Origin: Bacillota bacterium
GTDB lineage: Bacteria; Bacillota; Clostridia; Lachnospirales; Lachnospiraceae
Assembly (NCBI GenBank): GCA_023387655.1
Contig: JAEWHR010000113.1
Span: forward strand, 1 to 25,225
DNA: 25,225 bases
Direction of reading: 5' to 3'
The notes beneath the pieces were generated by a model that was not told the origin of the DNA, searched no databases, and saw only the letters and a program-made list of their open reading frames with translations. Below are positions 14,901-22,770 of the stretch, piece by piece (the stretch's first letter is position 1; each line of letters opens with the position of its first letter). The translations under genes and the position numbers were made by a program.

Positions 14901-16886
14901 CTAACGTTCAAACTGACTTGGATGTTTCGCAAAAAAATCAACTCTTGGCTCTAAAAACTTAAGCTCATGTTCCTTCTCTGATGATACAAAATAAGATATT
15001 GGTTCAAATACATTCTCCCAAGAAAAGAACTCTTTTCCAACTTTTAGATATCCCTGTACCATCTCGCAACCTCTTGGTGCTATAGGATGAAGTAAGATAG
15101 AAGCAGTACGCACACCGTGGAAACAATCAATTAAGAGCTGTTTCATTTTCAATTTATCACTAGATTCTTGTGCTATCTTAATTCCATTTGTAAAACGTTT
15201 ATTCATAGAGCGAATATACGTATCTAGCACATAGGTAATACTATGAAATTCATGACGATACATATGCTCCTCGTAGGTTAAGATAGTCTCCTTTGCCTCA
15301 TCAAGTACTTCCTTACTTACAGCACCAATTGGAAGCTTACCATCAAAATCAGATTGTACCTGATAAAAACAAGAACGAATCAAACGATTAAATACATTCG
15401 TAAGTAGATTTCCATCCTTTAATACTGGATCAGCACCAATCTGTTTCTCCTTTGGCAAATATACCTGTGGCATAAAACTGACACTCTTATTTGCTAATCC
15501 TAAACTCAAGAAATGGATTCTTAGCTGCTCCTCTGTATAATATTTAAGGAGCTCCCCAGCCATTGGAGGTTTCACGTCAGAACTGCTGCTTGCTTTCTTA
15601 TCCATAAACAGAATATGATTGTTGGCAACAAGCATTGGAAGCTTTACTTTCTCCATATCGATGTGACTCACATCTTCACTAAAGAGAACTGCAAACATTG
15701 CCATTTCAGCAATACCATAAAAGTAAATATTATCTTCACCGATAAATTGATACACCTCACTATCCTCATCAAGAAAATAATCTTTCCACAACTCCTCTTC
15801 TTTTCCTTGAAGTCTTAGATATTCTCTAATAAATGAAATTGGTGCCCATAAGGATTCCGGCCAAACCCAAAAAGTCAAATCTTTTTCTCCCGGAACTGGT
15901 ACTCCCCATTCGATATTTCCTGTCAAACGAAATGGTACTAACGTTTTCCCTGTACGATAGCGAATCCCTTCTGCCGCTAAGATATCTTTTGCTTTATCCC
16001 TATCGTCTAGATTTTGAAATACAAAAGTTACAGAAGACTTCTTCTCTTCATTGATAGTCTCATGCATTGGAAGTTTATCTTCTAATTCCTCAAAATTCTC
16101 AATTTGCTTTTTTAAAACATAAATGACTGGTGGTTTTAAAAACTCTTCAATTGTATTTAATAAATATTTTCTTGATACCGTATTCTTTCTTAGCCAGTCA
16201 ATTCTATCCTGAAGCATCTTCGTACAATCTTCTAATCGAAAGTACCAGTTACTAACTTCTTTCATTATTGGAGTTTTTCCAGATAAGGTACTCTTTGGAT
16301 GGATCAAATCACTTGGCATATACTGATGTCCTAAGGAGCATTCGTCTGCATACCCATGTTCTGATTGACAACCTTCAATAGGGCACTTTCCCACAACCTG
16401 TCTACCATTTAAAAATACATCAAAATCAGAATCATAGAACTGAGTTGTTGTTAGTTTCTCTAAATAACCTTGTTCTTTTAACTTTAAAAATACTTCTTCT
16501 GAAACCTTTTCATGAATATTACCAGCCCCTCCTAATGCTGAGGCTGCATATAGGTCTGGAGAAATCTGATATCTCTCTAGTACTTCTTTCTGCTTTTCAT
16601 GATTCCTTCGAACATAATCTGTTATAGACCCAATATCCGAGTTCGCTTCTTTTTCTTTACGATAATTTTCTAAAATTGGTGAGCCATAACAATCTGTTCC
16701 CGAAACAAATATTACATTTTCTTCTCCAATGCGGTCTCGTAAAAACCTTGCAAAGGTATCGGCATGAACAAACATACCTCCTACATGACCAAAATGAAGT
16801 TCCTTATTGCCATAAGGCATTCCTGCTGTAACCACTGCACGTTTTGGAAAAACCGGCCGTGTTTTTTCTTTTTTCCATTCAGACAT
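14901..16886 (-). CDS. metG: Divergent methionyl-tRNA synthetase (class I)
   Basis: A 661-residue protein aligning by eye with methionyl-tRNA synthetases: PKRAVVTAGMPYGNKELHFGHVGG, SGTDCYGSP, the zinc-knuckle region C168-x4-C173...ADEC183SLGH187, NWYFRLED, and EWGVPVP..FWVWPESLWAP. Odd points: the HIGH signature is HFGH (31-34), the KMSKS loop reads MDKKASSSSD (K430/K431), and the fourth zinc ligand is His rather than Cys. About 40 extra residues (about 284-322) precede the usual WGVPVP segment. There is no C-terminal EMAP-type tRNA-binding domain. It could be the genome's MetRS or a second, specialised or drug-insensitive paralogue. The T-box leader with an ATG specifier supports methionine charging. 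The ATG sits right after the leader terminator's T run. Confidence 0.8.
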   Translation of the reverse strand: MSEWKKEKTRPVFPKRAVVTAGMPYGNKELHFGHVGGMFVHADTFARFLRDRIGEENVIFVSGTDCYGSPILENYRKEKEANSDIGSITDYVRRNHEKQKEVLERYQISPDLYAASALGGAGNIHEKVSEEVFLKLKEQGYLEKLTTTQFYDSDFDVFLNGRQVVGKCPIEGCQSEHGYADECSLGHQYMPSDLIHPKSTLSGKTPIMKEVSNWYFRLEDCTKMLQDRIDWLRKNTVSRKYLLNTIEEFLKPPVIYVLKKQIENFEELEDKLPMHETINEEKKSSVTFVFQNLDDRDKAKDILAAEGIRYRTGKTLVPFRLTGNIEWGVPVPGEKDLTFWVWPESLWAPISFIREYLRLQGKEEELWKDYFLDEDSEVYQFIGEDNIYFYGIAEMAMFAVLFSEDVSHIDMEKVKLPMLVANNHILFMDKKASSSSDVKPPMAGELLKYYTEEQLRIHFLSLGLANKSVSFMPQVYLPKEKQIGADPVLKDGNLLTNVFNRLIRSCFYQVQSDFDGKLPIGAVSKEVLDEAKETILTYEEHMYRHEFHSITYVLDTYIRSMNKRFTNGIKIAQESSDKLKMKQLLIDCFHGVRTASILLHPIAPRGCEMVQGYLKVGKEFFSWENVFEPISYFVSSEKEHELKFLEPRVDFFAKHPSQFER

Positions 16887-16922
16887 AAAAAAATCACCTC
16901 TTGCGTTTATTTTAGCAAGGGG
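16887..16922 (-). terminator. T-box terminator overlapping the metG ribosome binding site
   Basis: CCCCTTGC (16915-16922) pairs with GCAAGAGG (16897-16904) with one mismatch and is followed by seven Ts at 16887-16893, directly before the ATG. The right arm contains GAGGTGA, the metG ribosome binding site, so the same stem could block translation as well as stop transcription. Confidence 0.8.
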
Positions 16923-17185
16923 CGAAGAATTCGCGGTACCACCCTATTTCATTGATATGTCACCATATCAATCTCGTCAAGTACACAAAGATACTCTATT
17001 CCAGTAACGGGGACAACCGTCATAGCATCAATAAAATAAGGTACATTAATATTCCTTATTTCATATCCGTATGCAGCTCCGAGACTTGTTTCATCTAACT
17101 TTCACTACCTTCTTCCACCAACCGAAGGCTCTCTGTAAGTGTTAGAAAGATTACTCTTCTCTTCCTAGCCTTTTTCTTGTTTTCT
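16887..17185 (-). promoter_or_regulatory. T-box leader of metG, ATG (Met) specifier
   Basis: The T-box core AGGGTGGTACCGCG lies at 16932-16945 (minus strand). Upstream are a Stem I with GAGTA and GTTGGTGG elements and a small stem ATTGATATG/CATATCAAT just before the T-box. In Stem I, CTAAC pairs with GTTAG, and the next triplet, ATG at 17092-17094, is the likely specifier. Uncharged tRNA-Met would bind and stabilise the antiterminator, allowing metG expression. The competing terminator is at 16887-16922. Confidence 0.9.
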
Positions 17186-17187
17186 GT

Positions 17188-17216
17188 ATTATAGGTATTA
17201 TCTTTGCTTCTGTCAA
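17188..17216 (-). promoter_or_regulatory. Consensus promoter of the metG T-box transcript
   Basis: TTGACA, 17 bp, TATAAT: a perfect sigma-A consensus on the minus strand, with the start near 17180, just upstream of Stem I. Confidence 0.9.
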
Positions 17217-17328
17217 GGGGGTAGCCTAATAAAATCCAAAATCTGCTAGGATGTATTCTTTATTATACTACAATAACTCTATAAATCATAAGCTCAATTG
17301 TTATAATAAAAAGATAAGTAAATAAGCA

Positions 17329-17367
17329 AAGGTCATAACATACTAAACCATAATATGTTATGACCTT
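17329..17367. terminator. Hairpin terminator between tpiA and the metG promoter
   Basis: AAGGTCATAACATA pairs perfectly with TATGTTATGACCTT (14 bp, 11-base loop). The flanks are U-rich in both directions. It lies about 145 bp after tpiA and closes the gapA-pgk-tpiA unit before the metG promoter. Between it and the promoter (17217-17328) I see nothing else. Confidence 0.7.
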
Positions 17368-17512
17368 ATTTTATAAAGAATTTTAAATGATCTTGATCAA
17401 AAAAGCACTTACTTTTAATACACTATAGCAACTTTTCATGTTTATCTATCAAAATCAATTATGCTAGAAATAATTCTTATTCTGTCTAGTGAAGTTCAGC
17501 TACTTTCACGCC

Positions 17513-18259
17513 TTATTTATAATTTACAATCTTTCCAAAGTCAGGTTTTAAGCTAGCGCCACCAACTAAGCCACCATCAATATCAGGTTGAACAAATAAC
17601 TCAGGCGCACTTGCTGCTGTTACACTACCGCCGTACTGAATACGGATCGCTTCTGCAGTCTCTTTACCAAAAAGCTCACCGATGCATACACGAATCGCAG
17701 CACAAACTTCCTGCGCTTGCTCCGTAGTTGCAACTTTACCTGTTCCGATTGCCCAAATAGGCTCATATGCGATTACAGTTGTAGCTGCCTGCTCTGCTGT
17801 CACATTTAAGAATGCAATTTTAATTTGTTGGCGAATCCAGTCGATTGTAATTCCTTGCTCTCTTTGTGTTAAGGACTCACCACAACAGATAATTGGAGTG
17901 ATTCCATGCTCTAATGCCTTTAATACTTTCTTGTTCACTGTAATATCAGTCTCAGCAAAGTATTCTCTTCTTTCAGAATGTCCAATGATAACATATTTCA
18001 CACCGATATCTGTTAACATGTTAGGAGCGATTTCTCCTGTATAAGCACCATTTTCTTCATAAAACATATTCTCAGCGCCGATACAAATGTTTGATCCCTT
18101 TGCTGCTTCAATGGCAGTTGTTAAAGAAATCGCTGGTACACAAAACACTACATCAACATCGTCATTCTTCACTAATGGCTTTAACTCTTCAATTAACTTA
18201 ACAGTCTCACTTGGAGTCTTGTTCATCTTCCAGTTACCTGCAATAATTTTTCTACGCAT
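17513..18259 (-). CDS. tpiA: Triosephosphate isomerase
   Basis: A 248-residue TIM-barrel enzyme interconverting dihydroxyacetone phosphate and glyceraldehyde 3-phosphate. Catalytic residues are intact: K11 (NWKMN), H94 (VIIGHSERR) and E166 (AYEPIWAIGTG). The phosphate-binding YGGSV and GGLVGGASL are near the C-terminus. The length is typical. AGGGAG lies seven bases before the ATG. It follows pgk by 135 bp containing a strong hairpin. Confidence 0.97.
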   Translation of the reverse strand: MRRKIIAGNWKMNKTPSETVKLIEELKPLVKNDDVDVVFCVPAISLTTAIEAAKGSNICIGAENMFYEENGAYTGEIAPNMLTDIGVKYVIIGHSERREYFAETDITVNKKVLKALEHGITPIICCGESLTQREQGITIDWIRQQIKIAFLNVTAEQAATTVIAYEPIWAIGTGKVATTEQAQEVCAAIRVCIGELFGKETAEAIRIQYGGSVTAASAPELFVQPDIDGGLVGGASLKPDFGKIVNYK

Positions 18260-18298
18260 AGTTTATCTCCCTATTTTGTTTTGAATTATTATGTATGA

Positions 18299-18340
18299 TG
18301 GCTGCTTGCCCAGAGCTTACCGCTTCTGGCCAAACAGCCA
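18299..18340. other. GC-rich intercistronic hairpin between pgk and tpiA
   Basis: GGCTGTTTGGCCAGA and TCTGGGCAAGCAGCC (minus strand) form a 15-position stem with one G-U pair and one mismatch around a 10-base loop. No U-tract follows, so it is probably an RNA processing or stability element, not a terminator. Confidence 0.6.
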
Positions 18341-18394
18341 CGCATAGACTTTTGTTTATAGTTTCACTTGCAAACCTTAAAATTTGTAAGTAAA

Positions 18395-19588
18395 TTATTT
18401 ATCGTTTGCTGCTACTACACCTGGAAGCTCTTTGCCTTCAAGGAACTCTAGGGAAGCACCGCCACCTGTAGAGATATGAGACATCTTATCTCCAAATCCT
18501 AACTGGTTAACAGCTGCTGCAGAATCACCACCACCGATGATGGTTGTAGCATCAATATCAGCCATAGCCTGAGCTACTGCGATAGTACCCTTTGCATAAT
18601 TAGACATCTCGAATACACCCATTGGTCCGTTCCATACTACTGTCTTAGCACTCTTAAGAGCATCTGCGTAAAGCTCACAAGTCTTTGGTCCAATATCAAG
18701 ACCTTCTTCATCTGCTGCAATTTCTCCACGACCAACTACTCTTGATGGAGCATCGTTACTGAACTCTTTTGCAACTACAGTATCAATTGGAAGTAATAAG
18801 TTTACACCATTCTTTTTAGCCTTTTCCATCATTTCTTTTGCGTAATCGATGTAATCAGCCTCTAATAAAGAATTACCAACTTCTTCTCCAAGAGCCTTCA
18901 TAAAGGTATAAGCCATACCACCACCAATGATAAGAGTATCCACTTTATCAAGAAGATTATTAATAACAGAGATCTTAGAAGATACTTTAGAACCACCAAG
19001 GATCGCTACTAAAGGTCTTACAGGATTGTTTACTGCATTACCTAAGAAGTCAATTTCTTTCTGCATTAAATAGCCAACAACTGCAGTATCAACATACTGT
19101 GTAATTCCTACGTTGGAGCAATGTGCTCTATGAGCTGTACCAAATGCATCATTAACGAATACATCACAAAGGGAAGCAAGTTCTTTTGAGAAAGCCTCAC
19201 CATTCTTAGTCTCTTCTGCTCTATAACGAGTATTCTCAAGTAATACTACATCTCCATCATTCATTGCAGCTACAGCTGCCTTTGCATTTTCTCCAACTAC
19301 AGTTGCATCTGCTGCAAATTTAACTTCTTGTCCTAGTAATTTAGTTAAAGCCTCTGCTACAGGAGCAAGAGATAATTCTGGCTTTGGCTCTCCCTTTGGC
19401 TTACCAAGATGGGAACAAAGGATAACCTTTCCACCATCATTGATTAATTTCTTAATTGTAGGAAGTGCTGCTACAAGACGAGTATCGTCTGTAATCTTTC
19501 CTTCTTGTAATGGTACATTAAAGTCACAACGTACTAAGACTCTTTTGCCTTGTACATTAATATCATCAACTGATTTCTTATTTAACAT
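18395..19588 (-). CDS. pgk: Phosphoglycerate kinase
   Basis: A 397-residue two-domain kinase making ATP from 1,3-bisphosphoglycerate. The N-terminal substrate domain has VLVRCDFNVPL and LCSHLGKPKGEPKPELSL. The hinge and nucleotide domain has LGGSKVSSKI, WNGPMGVFE and TTIIGGGDSAAA. The C-terminus is SHISTGGGASLEFLEGKELPG, as in the family. The ATG at 19588 has AAAGGAG seven bases upstream; a TTG two codons earlier is less likely. It is downstream of gapA but behind a strong terminator, so it needs either read-through or its own promoter in 19595-19775, where I could not define one. Confidence 0.97.
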   Translation of the reverse strand: MLNKKSVDDINVQGKRVLVRCDFNVPLQEGKITDDTRLVAALPTIKKLINDGGKVILCSHLGKPKGEPKPELSLAPVAEALTKLLGQEVKFAADATVVGENAKAAVAAMNDGDVVLLENTRYRAEETKNGEAFSKELASLCDVFVNDAFGTAHRAHCSNVGITQYVDTAVVGYLMQKEIDFLGNAVNNPVRPLVAILGGSKVSSKISVINNLLDKVDTLIIGGGMAYTFMKALGEEVGNSLLEADYIDYAKEMMEKAKKNGVNLLLPIDTVVAKEFSNDAPSRVVGRGEIAADEEGLDIGPKTCELYADALKSAKTVVWNGPMGVFEMSNYAKGTIAVAQAMADIDATTIIGGGDSAAAVNQLGFGDKMSHISTGGGASLEFLEGKELPGVVAANDK

Positions 19589-19774
19589 ATTCAAACTCCT
19601 TTCTTATCGGAACAAAAAACAATTCATCTTGTTTTCTGTCATATTCCATATGAATGGGAGAATTCTTCTATACCCAATCCATATTTGACTTCTAAAATTA
19701 CTACTAAACGAATGCGAAGCCAACATTCTATTTATAATAAAGTGTTTTACCACTCTAGTTATGCAATTATAATA

Positions 19775-19813
19775 ATTAAAAAGATGGGCCCGGCCCATAA
19801 AGACCGGACCCAT
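19775..19813 (-). terminator. Strong terminator between gapA and pgk
   Basis: ATGGGTCCGG and CCGGGCCCAT form a 10-bp, GC-rich stem (one G-U) with a 10-base loop, followed on the minus strand by CTTTTTAATT. It begins 13 bp after the gapA stop. Confidence 0.88.
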
Positions 19814-19826
19814 ACTGGATCTTCTA

Positions 19827-20837
19827 TTATGCTAATTCAGCAAAGTACTTGATTGTTCTTACCATCTGGCTTGTGTAAGAATTCTCATTATCGTACCAAG
19901 AAACTACCTTAACTAAAGTCTTTCCATCTGGAAGCTCTGTAACCTTAGTCTGAGTTGCATCGAATAAAGAACCAAATCTACTACCAATGATATCAGAAGA
20001 TACTAACTCTTCTTCAGTATAACCAAAAGATTCGCTAGCTGCTGCCTTCATAGCTGCATTTACTTCATCCTTTGTTACTTTCTTATTAACAACTGCTACT
20101 AACTCAGTAGTAGAACCTGTTGGAACTGGAACTCTCTGAGCAGAACCATCTAACTTACCAGCTAAATCTGGGATAACTAAGCCGATTGCTTTAGCAGCAC
20201 CAGTGCTGTTAGGAACGATATTACAAGCAGCTGCACGAGCTCTTCTAAAATCGCCTTTTCTATGTGGTCCATCAAGTACCATCTGATCGCCTGTATAAGC
20301 GTGGATTGTAGTCATGAAACCTTTTTCGATTGGAGCTAACTTGTGTAATGTATCTGCCATAGGAGCTAAGCAGTTTGTTGTACAAGAAGCTGCGGAAATG
20401 ATAGTATCTTCAGCCTTTAATGTATCTTCATTTACACTGAATACGATAGTAGGAAGATCATTACCAGCTGGAGCGGAGATAACAACCTTCTTAGCACCTG
20501 CATCGATGTGTGCCTGAGATTTTGCCTTGGATACATAGAAACCTGTACACTCAAGTACAACGTCTACTCCAAGTGTTCCCCAAGGAAGCTTAGAAGCATC
20601 TGCTTCAGCATAAATTTTAATTTCCTTACCATCAACTACGATAGAAGATTCTTTAGCTTCTACTGTATGTCCGTCATATCTTCCCTGAGCTGAATCATAC
20701 TTTAACAAATGAGCTAACATAGCTGGGCTTGTTAAATCGTTGATTGCTACTACTTCGTAACCCTCTGCGCCAAACATCTGTCTGAATGCAAGACGTCCGA
20801 TACGTCCAAAACCATTAATTGCTACTTTTACTGCCAT
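19827..20837 (-). CDS. gapA: Glyceraldehyde-3-phosphate dehydrogenase, type I
   Basis: A 336-residue cytoplasmic enzyme oxidising glyceraldehyde 3-phosphate to 1,3-bisphosphoglycerate with NAD. The nucleotide-binding INGFGRIGR is at residues 7-15, and D34 (AINDLT) favours NAD. The catalytic pair is C152 (SAASCTTNCLAP) and H179 (TTIHAYTGDQ). The C-terminal SWYDNENSYTSQM is typical. The ATG at 20837 has AGGAGG nine bases upstream; an in-frame ATG 14 codons earlier lacks one and gives a non-family extension. It is the first gene of the glycolytic cluster, with its own promoter and a strong terminator right after it, which would allow a high level of gapA-only message. Confidence 0.97.
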   Translation of the reverse strand: MAVKVAINGFGRIGRLAFRQMFGAEGYEVVAINDLTSPAMLAHLLKYDSAQGRYDGHTVEAKESSIVVDGKEIKIYAEADASKLPWGTLGVDVVLECTGFYVSKAKSQAHIDAGAKKVVISAPAGNDLPTIVFSVNEDTLKAEDTIISAASCTTNCLAPMADTLHKLAPIEKGFMTTIHAYTGDQMVLDGPHRKGDFRRARAAACNIVPNSTGAAKAIGLVIPDLAGKLDGSAQRVPVPTGSTTELVAVVNKKVTKDEVNAAMKAAASESFGYTEEELVSSDIIGSRFGSLFDATQTKVTELPDGKTLVKVVSWYDNENSYTSQMVRTIKYFAELA

Positions 20838-20934
20838 GATTAAATTCCTCCTAAATGAAATTTTATAATATACTGCCATAGATATTAAGCAAAGTGGACA
20901 GCTATTAATTTATTTCTTGGATTGTTAAGTTTTT

Positions 20935-20953
20935 GTCAAGCTTTCAGCTTGAC
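20935..20953. promoter_or_regulatory. Hairpin/inverted repeat in the gapA leader
   Basis: GTCAAGC-TTTCA-GCTTGAC, a 7-bp perfect inverted repeat, lies about 20 bp downstream of the gapA -10. It could be an operator or a 5' mRNA-stabilising stem. Apart from it and the promoter, the 359-bp gap up to lepB (20838-21196) shows only AT-rich sequence. Confidence 0.45.
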
Positions 20954-20973
20954 TACAACCAAAATCCTTCTCT

Positions 20974-21002
20974 ATTTTACCCAATTTGTAATGGAATTTC
21001 AA
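20974..21002 (-). promoter_or_regulatory. Promoter of gapA
   Basis: On the minus strand TTGAAA, 17 bp, TAAAAT. The predicted leader is about 130 nt. Confidence 0.7.
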
Positions 21003-21196
21003 GTGAATTTTGTTTTTTTACTAATTATTAACACATAGACTATAAATCATCCTTTTCCTATCTTTTTTTTGTGCATTTTACATTTCAATAATCTACATGC
21101 TAAAAGTCAGGTTAATGAGTGATTCTATCTATTTAAAGCTACATTAGCATTCTTCAGAACTTATTCTTCTTTCTCTCTTGAATAATTATCTATGTA

Positions 21197-21787
21197 TTAT
21201 TCAATCGGACCCATTTTATTAACTGGCCATAAACGAAAGATTGCTCTGCCACCTATATTTTTCTTCTTTACTGGGCCCACTTCTTCATAGCGACTATCTA
21301 AACTAACAGTACGATTATCACCAAGTACAAAATACTCATCGTCTTCTAAAACAATTGGATATGCTGCATTACCGGGATTCCTAATCGGTTCTTTTCCAAA
21401 CGACTCATTCAGTAATTCACCATTAATAAAGATATCTTCGCCAATGATTTGAACGGTTTCTCCAGGCATACCAATAATACGCTTGATATAATATTCATCA
21501 TGATCTTTCCCATGAGGGTAAAACACAATAACATCAAAACGTTTTAGTTTGTCAAAATGATAGGAGACTTTTTCTACCCATAGATTTTCACCATTATACA
21601 GTGTATTCTCCATAGAGTCACCTACCACAACAGTTCTTTGCAGTAAGTATCTTGGTACAATTACAGCTGCAAAAAACAAAGCAACTACGTATAGTAAAAT
21701 CTCTAACACTATTCGTTTCCTCGAATTCTTTTCTTTTGCGTGTTCTGTTTGTATAACATGATAATCATCCATTGGCCTTTCTTCCAC
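21197..21787 (-). CDS. lepB: Signal peptidase I (second of a tandem pair)
   Basis: A 196-residue type I signal peptidase anchored by one N-terminal helix (about 28-45, LEILLYVVALFFAAVIV) with the active site outside. The Ser/Lys dyad is S58 (VVGDSMENTL) and K102 (YYIKRIIGMPGE). FVLGDNRTVSLDSR is the conserved box E. The start is taken as GTG at 21787 because AGGTGG lies seven bases upstream; an ATG at 21772 is possible. It follows the first lepB by 11 bp, so translation is probably coupled. It is related to but clearly different from its neighbour (SMENT versus SMEPT). Confidence 0.92.
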   Translation of the reverse strand: MEERPMDDYHVIQTEHAKEKNSRKRIVLEILLYVVALFFAAVIVPRYLLQRTVVVGDSMENTLYNGENLWVEKVSYHFDKLKRFDVIVFYPHGKDHDEYYIKRIIGMPGETVQIIGEDIFINGELLNESFGKEPIRNPGNAAYPIVLEDDEYFVLGDNRTVSLDSRYEEVGPVKKKNIGGRAIFRLWPVNKMGPIE

Positions 21788-21798
21788 GCTACCACCAC

Positions 21799-22404
21799 CT
21801 ATTTATGTTTTACTACTCCAAAATCCCCTAGGGGCCATATAGTACACCATGCACGACCTAAGATTGAATCTCGTTTTACTACTCCAACGCTTGGATCTCT
21901 GCTATCTTTACTATTATTCCTGTTATCCCCAAGTACAAAATATTCTCCTTCACCAAGGACAATTTCTTCCCCTGCAACACCAGAACTTTTGATAACATTT
22001 TCAAGTCCATAATTTTCATCCAAACGTTCTCCATTGATTAAAATTACACTATCTACAATTTGAATCGTCTCCCCTGGTAAGCCAATCACACGTTTAATAT
22101 AATATAATTCCTTTTCATCCTCATATGGTCTAAATACAATGACATCAAATCGTTTTGGTTCTGATACACTATACGATACTTTTTCTAACAGAACATGATT
22201 GTTATTATGGAGGGTTGGTTCCATGGAACTTCCATTCACTTCAACCGGTTGTATTAGAAAACGTTGTACTAACAATACTACTAAAAAAATAACGATAAAG
22301 TATGCTATCGTCTCTATTAATTGTCGTAAAAACGATTTATTTTCTTTCATTCCTTTATCCTTTTCTACAGTTGCTGTCTCCTCTATTTTAATGCCATTAT
22401 CCAT
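21799..22404 (-). CDS. lepB: Signal peptidase I (first of a tandem pair)
   Basis: A 201-residue type I signal peptidase counted from the ATG at 22404, which has AAAGGG five bases upstream; an in-frame TTG 11 codons earlier has none. One transmembrane helix (about 33-50) anchors it. The catalytic serine is in NGSSMEPTL (S60 from this start) and the lysine in YYIKRVIGLPGE (K104). GEYFVLGDNRNNSKDSRDP is box E. It follows rpoZ by 80 bp that contain a small inverted repeat and precedes the second lepB. An organism with several signal peptidases may use them for different secreted sets. Confidence 0.93.
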   Translation of the reverse strand: MDNGIKIEETATVEKDKGMKENKSFLRQLIETIAYFIVIFLVVLLVQRFLIQPVEVNGSSMEPTLHNNNHVLLEKVSYSVSEPKRFDVIVFRPYEDEKELYYIKRVIGLPGETIQIVDSVILINGERLDENYGLENVIKSSGVAGEEIVLGEGEYFVLGDNRNNSKDSRDPSVGVVKRDSILGRAWCTIWPLGDFGVVKHK

Positions 22405-22427
22405 AGTTTCCCTTTCATTTAAAACAA

Positions 22428-22466
22428 GCTGTTGCAAGTCGTCCTATAAGACATCTTTACAACAGC
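22428..22466 (-). other. Intercistronic inverted repeat between rpoZ and lepB
   Basis: GCTGTTG/CAACAGC, a 7-bp stem with a 25-base loop, is followed on the minus strand by TTGTTTTAAATG. It could be a weak attenuator inside the operon. Confidence 0.3.
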
Positions 22467-22484
22467 CTTCACACTTGTTATATC

Positions 22485-22733
22485 TTATTCGTTTTCATTC
22501 TCGTCATCTTCGCTTACAATCTTTACTTTGGATTTGTAAAGCTCTTCAACAGCAACTGAAAGTGGTTTGTTACAACTACTTTCTGCTAAAGGTTCTGCAC
22601 CGTCAATGATCTGTCTAGCTCTCTTTGCAGTAGCTAATACAATTGAATAACGGCTGTTAACTACTGGCTGTTCACCTGGTTCTACCTCGCTATTTACTAC
22701 TTGCATTAAGTCATTATAAGATGGATGTAACAT
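22485..22733 (-). CDS. rpoZ: RNA polymerase omega subunit
   Basis: An 82-residue small subunit that helps assemble the beta-prime subunit. MLHPSYNDLM at the start, SRYSIVLATAKRARQI (the family's most conserved part) and KPLSVAVEELYKSKVKI are all present, and an acidic tail (EDDENENE) ends it. The ATG at 22733 has AAGGAG about nine bases upstream; a TTG eight codons earlier overlaps that site. It lies directly after remA. In most Firmicutes gmk sits between remA and rpoZ, but not here. Confidence 0.95.
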   Translation of the reverse strand: MLHPSYNDLMQVVNSEVEPGEQPVVNSRYSIVLATAKRARQIIDGAEPLAESSCNKPLSVAVEELYKSKVKIVSEDDENENE

Positions 22734-22770
22734 CTGTAATCTCTCCTTCCTTGACAATCCTTACTATATT

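Noticed and set aside
11783..17367. Mobile element carrying metG and the transporters
   Set aside because: No transposase, integrase, terminal inverted repeats or target duplication could be found; only the break in the usual gene order is reported.
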